This document shows positions 45,912 to 56,501 of a stretch of 64,000 bases of DNA, piece by piece. The notes beneath the pieces are model-generated. The model was not told where the DNA came from. It saw only the letters and a program-made list of their open reading frames with translations, and made no database searches. How positions within the stretch are numbered: the stretch's first letter is position 1; each line of letters opens with the position of its first letter. The stretch lies in contig NC_045151.1 in NCBI RefSeq assembly GCF_008831285.2, positions 8,633,682-8,697,681 on the forward strand. The letters run 5' to 3'. The position numbers were made by a program, and so were the translations under genes. This DNA is from Nymphaea colorata (taxonomy: Eukaryota > Streptophyta > Magnoliopsida > Nymphaeales > Nymphaeaceae).

Positions 45912-48900
45912 CTGCAGGCAACCAACACAAGATTGTAAGTCCTCAATCCACTAATGGGGCTGCCAAAACCAGCCTTTTCTCAAGGGTTAAACCAAGATAG
46001 ATTTATTCAACAGTTAGACCACCACACATCATGAGAAGTTTGTTCTTTGAATAAAATTATTTTTCAACTACTAAAATACTAGATCTGATTCACTAAGGTT
46101 GTTTTCACTTGCACAATGAATGAAAACAATAAAGATGAAAAACATCCAACACACTTTAAGATGCACAGAGTAAAAAAGAAATTCGGTAGACTATAAGCAC
46201 ATTCAGGTTTCCACCCCAGCTCTGATCACATGAGCAATAATCACGAGAGATGAATTTTCTTTTCAAAGAAGGTTATAGTGTCAACGTATTTGACAGGTGT
46301 CCTTTAGAGACACTGCACAGAATTTTGGAATCAAGCCAAAAAATGCAGGTGGTTCAGTCATCGAGTCAGTTGTACTTTGTTTTGTAATTCATAGACGAAG
46401 TCATTTTTCCTAACTTTTCATTTATGCATCCCTCTATAAGGACAGCATCTGACAGTTAAAAAGCCACTTATCAGGAATTGCACCAGAATCCACTCTCAAG
46501 GTAATGCCTAAGTAATACAGACTCTTCAAAAAGGTTGCTCGACCTGATTCTTGTCATGTGCGGCTTGGATGCTGCAGTGTGGCAATAATTCATTGAATCA
46601 TTGATAAAGTTTCTTAATCATTAAATGCTGTTTTTGTTATTATGAAATAATTTATTGCAAGCCTTATAGCTAATTTCATTGTTTATAGACAATTATATAA
46701 TATATAATGAATGGTCGTGTGTATATATATATAAGATTTTAACCAAAAGTATTGTTAAAATATGTCAAAAACATATTAAAAAAAATACACAAAAAAAATT
46801 ACAAGAAATTAACTCATCCATGTCCAAGCAACGCCCAGTATCATCAGTGTTGTGTCGCGTCGACATGGGTCCTACATTTTAGAAGTGCCATGAATTTGGT
46901 ATATGCACTCTTCTCCATCAACTCTTTGTATCCATATCATGACTTATGGTCGTGGTTTTGACACATCTTTGTTATTCTCATATTTATATGGATGCATTAC
47001 TAATATCAATTATTAAAATTCTAAAGATCCAGTCAACTGCAGGATGTTTAACCCTCTGGCAGCATCTACAAGGAGACTGGTTCTACAAATAAAGAAAGAA
47101 GAGCACCTTCCACAACATAATCAACACAAACCCTTAATTACTCAGAGTTTATAAAAAGGAGCTATGTTAAAAATGTGCCTAGATTTGTGCTTGGGACCAA
47201 TTAGGCTCCTAGGCTTGGCTGACCAGTCCTAAGTAACCAGACAAACCTAAGCCATCACCTAGGGCGCGTAGGCTCACCCAGGCACTCAGCAGAATAAGAG
47301 GCTTTTTTACTCTTAAACAACTTAATTTCTTTTCCTTTTTTTTCCCTTTCGTTATTCTTTTTCTTCCTTTTTTTTTCTCTCTTTTGTTGTCTAAGGCAAC
47401 ATCTTTTTTTCTTTATATTTCCTTTTTTTCTGTTATTGAAGCAGTCTTTTCTCCTTTTCTTCTATTTTTGTGCAGATTTTCTTTTCCCCATTTGTTGTGA
47501 TATCACACATGATTTGCATGCGAAGTGTACCTACTTATATAGTTCATGCTTTGAAACTTTGAGAATGTGAATGTTGTTTTAGGTTCTTAATTACCTAGAC
47601 CTGCCTATTAGAATTATAATTAAAGACGGTCCATGAGAAGCACACATGGAAGCTGTGATTATATTGCAAATACATGACCCCTCTTTATTTAAAAGCTTCA
47701 TTTTTGCATTTCGATTAGAAATTAAAATTAGAGATTTATCAGTGGGCAAAAAAGATGAGAACAAAGAACATTTTAGGAATAATGCTAAATTAGAAAAGAT
47801 GCACATTTTTAAGCTATATAATCTTTAAACATTAACTGTTCAACTTCTTCAAATTTACTCTTTCAAATTTTTTAGGATGTTTATTGTCATGTTATGAAAT
47901 ATTAAATGCAATATCACAAATATTGTCATTTCTTGCAAATAAAAAAGGAAAATAACTTTCAAAATATTTTGAAAATATCGCCAAAGAAAAATATCGAATT
48001 ATATTTCAATAATCTTTCATTTTCCAAAAAAAAAAAAGATTATTTGTTTATCTTAAACCATTTGGATACATTTTGTGAATTTTGTTAAGAAATAGGATAC
48101 ATGTATGCATATATTACCTATGTTTATGTATGTATATTACATATATAACGATAGGCCGATATATGTATTATTGTTAATAGGTCATCTTTTTAGGTTTTTT
48201 TATTTTCTTTATTTTTTGTTCTTTGTTCTAGCCGTTGGCTAGTCTCAACGGCTCTTTTATGAGCCATTGGAACTAGTCCAACGGCTAGTTCTCGCTAGCC
48301 TTTCCCCTCTTCTCTTGTATAAACATCTCACTATTCATTGTACAAAGTAAGCTATTACGAACAGCAGTTTTCTAGTAATTGAATACAGGATTCTTATTCA
48401 CCCACTTGGCCTTAGTACCTATTTTCTACTACATATTTTTGGTGACTGTTGAAGTCAGATTTCCATCATCCATGGTATCAGAGACCTGGTTGGGCTGATT
48501 CTTCAAAGGATTTCTGAAGCTGGGTTGCTGTTTCTATTTCTGAAAACTGAATCATCAGACTTATACCTGGTCATTGCTATCATTCTCACGTGGCGCACCA
48601 CCTGTTTGTGGAATCTTCTCAGAGACTATCTTCTTCTAAGTTAAGTTATCTTCTATCCTTTCTGCTGCACCTTTGAGAAATGATATTCATATTTCATCCT
48701 AAACAGCACCTAAATATTCAGCTGTTTTGACATTGGTTTACTGCTGTACTCCAAAGTATACATCCGATTCTAGGAAGAAACTGGTCTGAAGTTATTCTAG
48801 CCTCAGTTTTTGAAACTGATTTCTCTAAATCTGAAGAAATCAGCTGATTATCATCCACCAATTGTTTAGTGAAACATCCAAAGTATCACTTAGTCTTCTA

Positions 48901-51900
48901 TAGCAGTTTTCATGGAGGATTCCAAAATTTCGATTGAGGGAGGGAGCTATCATGCTCCATACAAGCTCGATGGAGCTAACTATACATTATGGGCTAAATG
49001 TTTGGAGATGCACGTCAAAGGAAAATAGTTATGGAGCTTCAAAAGAGGTACGTCTATTCCTCCAACTCTTAAGTTAACTAAAGTAGAAAATGGGATTAAG
49101 AAAGAATTAGATGAAATAGAAAGACAATGTTATGAATGGATATTATAAAAAACTAGATGATTGGAAAGCCAACAACTCAAGGATTAAAGAATGGATTTAT
49201 GGAAGCATTGAACCTAGAATTACCCAAAACCTCATGTACTATGAGAGCGCAAGTGAGGTATGGGAATACCTCAAAAGGAATGTTTACTCAAAAAGACATC
49301 GCCCAGAAGTATATATTGATGCAAAAAGCTCAAAATATCAAACAAAGGGAGAAAAATGTAAGAGATTAATTTATGGAAATCTCTAGTATTTGGAATGAGT
49401 TAGAACAACTTAGCCCTAAACTAGGAATGGATTGCAAATGTCACAAGATTAGAAGAGATGAAGTTGATGAATTTAGTTCAATTTCTTCAAGGGCTAAGAC
49501 CCAAATTTGAGCAAATAAGATCAGTCCTATTATCCTTAGTTTCTCCTCCACTTATTCATGAACTTCCTACCAAATTAAATGGAGAAGAGATTAGAACGAA
49601 TTTATCCAAAGAAATGGACGGGATCTCGTTCAAGGAGGAACCATCGCCACTATTCATGTTCCTTCAGAAGATCAAGCTGCAGATATCTTCACCAAAGCTC
49701 TCCTTATTGGTGAATTTTCTAGATGTTGTGACAAGTTGAGCATGTTTAATATGTATGCTCCAGCTTGAGGGGGAGTGTTGAATTAGAAGAGTTTATGTTC
49801 CTAGGTGGCTCTTTGTAATATTAAAGAGTTACAAGATCTTTTTAATATTTCCTTTATTTTTGTTTGATGTAATATGTAAATCTCCTTTCTACCCTAATCT
49901 CTTTATAATGGAGATTAGGGTTAGTGAATAACATCTTTCTTCCTCCAAGTCTTATGGCTGCTACTCTCTCTCTCTCTCTCTCAACATCTCACGACCTACC
50001 ATCTCCAAACCTCACGGCTGCAACAGTTATGAACAACAGTTTTCTAGTAATTGAATAAAGGATTCTTATTCTCCCACTTGGCCTTAGTGTCTGTTTTCTG
50101 CTACATATTCATTTGGTGACTATTAAAGTCACATTGTCAAACTTTAGTGGGAAAATTAGCAGAAAATTCACATTTTATTTTTTTTATATCCAAAAAATTT
50201 ATCAAGGCAAATAAACTTTTGATTAATACCCATGAAAAATCTTGCAGATAAAAACCAAGGATGATATTTGTGACAATAGTTAATGAGGCTTATTGTGCAT
50301 TTTGATTGCTCTGTTGTTACAAATTGATAAGCACAGGTTTTTCACTAAGAAATGTTTCAGTTTTGTTGCTAACTTTAAATTAACATTACACTTTATTGGT
50401 TTACATTTTTTTGACCTCTTAGTACGCCTAATATCACCAAGGTTCAATCACTGCCTAAGCTGCATCTGGCACTTTCAAAAGCATAGCACAGGAGCACCTA
50501 CATCTGTGTCACAGAAACTTGGTATGCACATTCCTTGACAAGATAAATCAAATGCAACACTTCAAGGATATTATCAAACCCATGCATTGTTGTTGATTTC
50601 TTTTTGTAGCACTGTTTTGTTTAACAGACACTTATTTTCTTTCATGTCGCAGTTTGAGATTGATTTGATCTCGTGACTTAATAATTCTCAATGTTGGCTT
50701 TGATGAGAGTAAGAACTGAAGCAATATAATGTTCTTTTTAACATGCCAGCCCAAATAGCAACTACAATAGTTTCGGGTATGTATCTAATGCAAGTACAAT
50801 TCTTTTTCTCTAGTTCATTTTATTACACCCCATCGATTAATAATTCTCAATCCCGGTTTTGTTAAGACTAAAAATTGAAGCAATATTGATGTTTCTGTTG
50901 GGATGCCAGACCTAGGCAGTCACAACAATAGTTTGAAGGATGTATCAAATGCAAGACAAATACGGATCCTTTCAATTCATTCAGCAACATTAAAAATATG
51001 TCACTATGGCTGAAAGTTATCCAGTCAACCCTAACATAAATCATGAAAATAGGATCATAAGGTTGATTAAAGGATTGGCCATTGGAGCTTGTAAAGGAGA
51101 ATGAGCAACGGGCTCCATGCAGATGAAGCAAACCAGCAAGAATCAAGAAAGTTAAAATGTTCAGCATAAGTATCTAGAAATAGCAAAGGAATTATGAGAC
51201 ACAAAAGAATGGAAGCACCTGTCATATGTCAAAATGGCATCACCTATAGTTCCAGCAACCTTATTACGCACTTTCCGCACACAAATCTGCAATAGCAACG
51301 CAAGGTTAGACACTAGACACATACAAGGAAATTTGTTTGCATTCTAGAACAGACCTTCACTTGATCAAGTGGCCCAGAAGCTGGATCTCGATTTCGATGA
51401 ACAACAATCCCATTGTCACATTTATTTATGAAATGAGCACTTCCACTGATATCATATATATTAGGAGCGTCACCTTGCCAGTTATGCAGCTGTCAAAACA
51501 AAGGTGATATACTAGTTTATAAGCAACATTGAGCAAAGAACAAACAAAAGGAAATTTTGTTGACCTTCCAACAAGATTTTACCTGTCGAGGGTGGGCAAC
51601 AAACCACACATGGCAGGAATGGTGCTGGGCAAATCTCCTAATTCTGGTAAGGATTTCACTAACATACTCTGTTTCCGTCCTGTTTTACAATACAGAGTCA
51701 TTAAACAAAGTAAGCACAACAATGCAGACTAAAAACACAAATTCTTTTTTGCACCATGCTTCTGTAACATGAAATACAAAGATGCTCCCACTGGAACTGG
51801 GCAGTAGGCATGCCAAACCACATTAATTAGAAAGTAGCAACCTACCAGCATTTAAACAAGGAGAATCTCAATGACAAAGATGTAAGTATCACTAGCTAAG

Positions 51901-54519
51901 GCTAAACAGCAATAGGCTGATGAAATTGATGAATCATTAACACTGACTTGAAGGAAGATAGTTGGAAAAGGCAGGAGCAAATTCTTAGTCACATTAAGTG
52001 GAACATTCCAGTAAATTTGAAGGCATTTCAAACATGGCCACTGACAAATTATTAAAGCATTTTTCCATAGATGACCAAGAAAGTCACCAGCATGACTGGA
52101 CTTAAAATTTTATGATTATGAAAAATGAGACTGAGGTAATAAAAGCAACTTACTGGTTCGGTGATCTTTGATGATCAAGTTCATTGTATGGATCAATTAC
52201 AAGGCCGCGTATTCCATGCCTTAAAACAGCTACTTTTGCAAGGTCAAGAACCCATTTAACAGATGGAAGTCTATCATTCTCAGACCTGCTCCACATAGAA
52301 AAGTTAAACCTTCTATAAAATGCAATAAGAAACATATCTAACAGGTTATTTAGTCAAAAAATTGGTTGACAAACTGATGCTTGGGATATGGAACTTCAAA
52401 ACACGCAACTCACCTTATGAGATAGAAAGTATTATTTAGCCATTCTTTACCTTGCTCTAACTCCTCGGGGCTCATGCGTGGCATAGACTGTCCATACCTA
52501 ATAAACATGTACCCAAAGTTTAAAACAACTTGTTATTTCAGCTGTCAATGAAGCTCTCAAAAAGAAGCTTTATGCATCTTCAGCATCACAAAAAGGAAAC
52601 CATATTCCAGAGGTTGGCAAGTCATTACAGAAATAAATTACATTTCACTGCCTGTAAGGACATGATAGCCATACAGAACTTGCAACAAAAACCATAAATG
52701 ACTTTAAGATACTGTTCAATCACGTATTGCTTATGTATCAAGTAAATTATATATAGTTACGTATATCACCTGCATACGCATGTGCACCTTATTCTAATAC
52801 ATATACATCTGCATGTGCATGTGCACTATATTATCTTGGTTTTTTGGTATTTCACATGCAAGTTTTTTTTTTTTTTATTTCCTATGGTTCTTTATTTTGT
52901 CAAGGGTTTACGCTGACCATTTTTAAAATGAAGAAGTTGCTAACCATTGGAAGGCCTCCTTTCAGCTTATGCTTTTCCAAGATTCAATTGCAAATCAATT
53001 CTTCTATTGTTTAAATGTTGTGTGTGCCTTACTGCACCAATTGAAATTGACCAGATCACATGTGAAGTCTTAGAAATCGCTTCACATAGGATTTAGGAAC
53101 GACTGTAACCAACAAGGAAGACAAATAATATACCATCATTGTAATAAACAGGGCCAAACAATCAATGTGCCTAAACCCAAAAACAAGGATAAAAATGCAA
53201 CTTGGGCCTTATTACAGTAAAGAAAGCAACAACATCAGAACATGTCATTGGTGTATCTCTTGGAAGTTCTCCAAGCTAGCCTAAGGCCTCATCCTTACAG
53301 GAGTGAGAATGCCATCCTTTTCATCTTTCATTAGGTTCTCTTGGCTTTGTGGTCATAACCCTCTGCATGTACGAGTGAATGAGGGGAAGTGACACCCATT
53401 GCCTGGCTTTTGGGCTAGTCCAATGGAGACTTTCCAAGCAAAAGATGAATGAAATACTCCTTAAAAAGGGAATAGAAATACAAACTAATGTGATGTACGA
53501 GAACAAGCACATGCATATAGACATAAGTATGTAGCAATGAACAGTACAGTTTCATAATGCAATTATACATCCTATATATTTTAAATTTGTAAAGTTATTT
53601 TCTAAATTCATTACTGTTTCAGTATTTTCATTTTGTTAAAAGGTACATAACCCATCTCCTTTTTTGTATACAAACAAGAGATTTAGCCCTCAATCATTGT
53701 GTTCTATCTCAAGCATTTTATTGCAGATAAATTTTTCAAATTTTAAACTATCTTATGCCTTCATTCAGTAATTAACTTTGTTTTCTTGCATTGCTCTTAA
53801 GAGGAAAATTGCCATGCAATAGGTGCTTTTGAATCATCTCATATATTTTTACGGGCTTTATTTTGAGCATAGAGACCCTGGCATTTAAAAGCCCCCAAAC
53901 TCTGGATGGTACAGTATGCACCACCCACACTGACTGCTTTTCTCAAATTCAACCTCAAATGAGGCCAGAATGCTCACATCTATATACCTAAAGAGAAGCA
54001 AGTGGAAATTCAATGTGAATGTGATGTTATAAATCCCCTATTTTTGAATCATATGAAGGCACTCATTTTGTCCCCCAAAGAAATTTGATCCATGCATTTG
54101 TTTTAACCTTTTTTTCCAAAATGCAGATAGATATGGATACTTTTGCATCTATACACACACACAACTTAGGCAGACAAATATCCCAACAACACGATGAACC
54201 ATTCAAACTGCCTTTCAAGAAGAATATGGTCCAGAAATGTTTTATACTTGGCATTGAAGAATGGTTTCTTTATGTATTTCTCCAGAAGCTTCCTTGCATG
54301 TTCCTTAACCTGAATATGGAGATCAATGGAATTAACTTGCAATCGTTCAGAAGGTAAAAGAGAAAAGCAAACAAAACAAAGTTCCACCTTGTTTTCCATA
54401 GAACACACTGCAAATGTCCAGCCCTCTTTCTGGTTAATGTTGCAACAAAGGGCATCAATCCATTCACTTTTGCCTGAATTAGGAACCCCAGTTACAACAG
54501 TCACCTCTCCAAGCACCAC
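45866..54519 (-). CDS. TWINKLE-type organellar DNA helicase, C-terminal half (8 exons)
   Basis: Exons on the minus strand: 54519-54388, 54309-54248, 52497-52414, 52285-52154, 51679-51583, 51489-51355, 51286-51219, 45911-45866. All borders are GT-AG and phases join across every intron, giving 251 residues to the stop. Motifs in order: Walker A VVTGVPNSGKSEW; SMENKVKEHARKLLEKYIKK; RMSPEELEQGKEWLNNTFYL; Walker B-like GLVIDPYNELDHQ; TETEYVSEILTRIRRFAQHH then CHVWFVAHPRQ; NWQGDAPNIYDISGSAHFIN and CDNGIVVHRNRD; VRKVRNKVAGTIGDAIL; VTGEYSD. This is the RecA-like helicase core of plant TWINKLE, the phage T7 gp4-like primase-helicase that acts in mitochondrial and plastid DNA replication. The N-terminal zinc/TOPRIM primase exons are not visible up to 64000, so the gene either has an upstream intron over 9 kb filled with copia elements or is 5'-truncated. 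Conserved residues and open exons argue it is, or recently was, functional. Confidence 0.92.
45912..48165. other. TWINKLE last intron, distal part
   Basis: A/T-rich intronic sequence with (TA)n at about 46725-46733, a T/C-rich stretch at 47320-47480, and a patch at 47165-47290 with repeated cctagg / taggct words. No separate gene recognised. Confidence 0.5.
48171..50139 (+). mobile_element. Internally deleted Ty1/copia element in TWINKLE intron
   Basis: Order: 5' LTR (start uncertain, about 48171, to 48472), primer-binding site tggtatcagagacc at 48473, gag start at 48912 (KISIEGGSYHAPYKLDGANY), further gag pieces at 49130-49370 (IKEWIYGSIEPRITQNLMYY...) and 49458-49600. These run directly into the last 45 or so residues of RNase H (TIHVPSEDQAADIFTKALLI ... 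MFNMYAPA, stop), then a polypurine tract gagggggag (49767-49775) and a 3' LTR from 49776. Protease, integrase and reverse transcriptase are missing, and stops break gag. The two LTRs match over only the last ~105 bp (from gaacaRcagttttctagtaa); their U3 parts differ. Confidence 0.8.
50140..51218. repeat. TWINKLE last intron, proximal part, with ~165-bp-spaced direct repeat
   Basis: The segment at about 50680-50800 (ttaataattctcaatgttgg ... gaagcaatat ... aacatgccag ... caactacaatagttt ... gtatctaatgcaagtacaat) recurs at about 50840-50965 in diverged form (attaataattctcaatcccg ... gaagcaatat ... gatgccag ... cacaacaatagttt ... gtatcaaatgcaagacaaat). No coding signal otherwise. Confidence 0.65.
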
Positions 54520-55435
54520 CTGATCATAACCACAACAAGTGCAGAGAAAGAATTTCAGCTACGATGTATATGAAACCATCATCACTAGGAGGAATTCACG
54601 TACTGTTGCATATAAAAGTTAAAATCCAGGAAGGCGGCTAAGAATAACAAGTCTGAAGCACTGAACTTAAACAGACAACCTTGTGCCCCTCATGACACCA
54701 TTATAGATGTGTTGCCTCTTGGCATTAGTATTGAATATCCAATATCCATTGTGTTATAGAAATTTCCAGATAAGAAGCACAAAAGCCTCCTCCAAAGCAT
54801 TGGGAGCATTCCACCTCCAACATCCATCTATTAATACATATTTTACATGTATATGTATATGCATACTATTCAGATGATTAATTGATATATATGAACATTA
54901 ATGGCATTACTTAGCTGTTAAACATCTGGTGGCTTGCTTAAATAGATTTCTTTTCATTCTCACCTAAAGGCAGGAATGAGAGTCTTGCTCAACGATCCTT
55001 CAATGTCATCGAATGATCGAACAAACTTTGGACAGATCATATAGTGTTCTTAATCAGACAACTCCTAAATGGCCAATATCATGTTCCATGAAAAACCATG
55101 ATGTTGACAAAAATAAACTCATGTATGGAAAGACATCATATTTATTTGTGTTGTTGTTTTGGGTTTGGATCTGGATTTAATCCAAATCCAATACAATGTT
55201 AATTTATTGTTTGTTATGTGTTTATATTCTGCAAGCATGTAATGGCAGGATGGTTATTTTGTTTACTAATCACGTATTCTTCTGTCATTTAAAAGATTAC
55301 CTATTCATAATAAAGTTTAAGGTATGCCCAAACTGGACAGTGCTGCCAATGAACTGTTGAAACTTGAAAGAAACCTCCTGTCGGCTGTCATTTTCATTGC
55401 TCATGCAAAACAGTTCTGGATAATCAATTCTAACA
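54520..55435. other. TWINKLE upstream intron or flank, no exon found
   Basis: Read on the minus strand for the expected preceding exon (ahead of the Walker A exon) without success. A tRNA-Met-like primer site, tggaatcagagc, occurs at 55437-55448 just after ctaaca, which hints at an older LTR ending here, but no partner LTR was seen. Confidence 0.35.
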
Positions 55436-55649
55436 TGGAATCAGAGCAAACAATCAGGGACAAGTTGCTGCCAAGCATGCTACCTTGGAGATTCTTCTTC
55501 TGCACCAAAATCAGGATCTTTGGGCTTTTCTTCTGCTTTCCAGGCTATTATTCTTGACTTTGTCCTTTCCTCCTCTCTCAAATATTTATTTGTGCTGCAG
55601 AATCCCTATGTTCTTCCCCCTCTGTATTATAATTGTCCTAAGTCATTGG

Positions 55650-55734
55650 TTTGGTTGTTGTCTAAATTTTACTGAACAGTTTGGTTGTCGTCTGAATTTT
55701 AGTGAACAGTTTGGGTGTCGTCTGAAATTTCATG
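55650..55734. repeat. 30-bp tandem repeat, ~2.8 units
   Basis: Units start at 55650, 55680 and 55710: tttggttgtYgtctRaattt followed by taStgaacag; the third is partial. It lies 75 bp left of the copia insertion site. Confidence 0.85.
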
Positions 55735-55810
55735 TTCTGTTTTGTCTGTTGTCTGCAAGTTTTCTATCATCTGACTATAACATCGTCTCTGCTGTTCTAC
55801 CTTCCTACAT

Positions 55811-55975
55811 TGTTAAGACGTGTTTATATTCAGTATTAGGCTTGAGAGGGCACTTGTGTAATAATGTTTCTTTTAATGACTTTCTTGTAACTTTTCCCTC
55901 TCCTCTAGTCTATATAAAGAGGAGTTAGGGTTTCTTTCGAGGTTAATCAAAGATTAGTTCTCTTGAAATTTATCA
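55811..55975 (+). repeat. 5' LTR of intact copia element
   Basis: 165 bp, identical to the 3' LTR. TATA box at 55911; transcription is expected about 30 bp later. Unusually short for a plant copia LTR. Confidence 0.97.
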
Positions 55976-56501
55976 TGGTATCAGAGCCCCAGCCGTCTCC
56001 TCCTCAGCGAGTTGTCGCCGACTGAGCGGCGCCAGCCGCCGCCTGATTGGCGTCAGCTGCCGCCGCCCGACCCAGCCCCGCCCATTGCCGCCCGACCCAT
56101 CCCTGCTGCCCCTCGTCGCCCTGCCCATTGCCGCCTGCCGCCGTCCTGCCCATCGCCGCCGTCCGATCGTTTGCTGCTGTCCGACCGTCGCCTCAGCCTG
56201 CCTGTCTGCTGTCCCTCAGCTCGCCGCCGTCCCGCAAGCGTTGCCTTAACCTGCGCACTCTGCCTGCACCCGCCTGCGCCCGTCCGCCTGCGCCGCCGCC
56301 GTTTGTGCACTCTGCCGTTGCTCCGCTGTCTGTCGCTGCTCTCTTTTACACAGCCGCCTTCTTGTCCAGGTCAACATGTCTCGTCTGATTGAGTATTGGT
56401 TGCTATCATCTTTATGATCTTTTCGTAGTTATATACATGTGATTGTATATTTCTGCGCTTCTTATTCCGTGGCTCGGTTTCCTCCTTTTTTGAGTTAAAA
56501 G

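Noticed and set aside
54310-54387. Read-through segment VELCFVCFSLLPSERLQVNS in the TWINKLE frame
   Set aside because: It is a 78-bp intron with GT-AG borders; removing it joins SMENK to VKEHARK as in the family. Because it is a multiple of three without a stop, intron retention cannot be excluded.
56012-56392. 126-codon proline/arginine-rich frame in the copia leader
   Set aside because: It has no ATG start (begins at TTG) and derives from the CCGCC-repetitive leader; overlapping frames on both strands are equally open because of G+C content.
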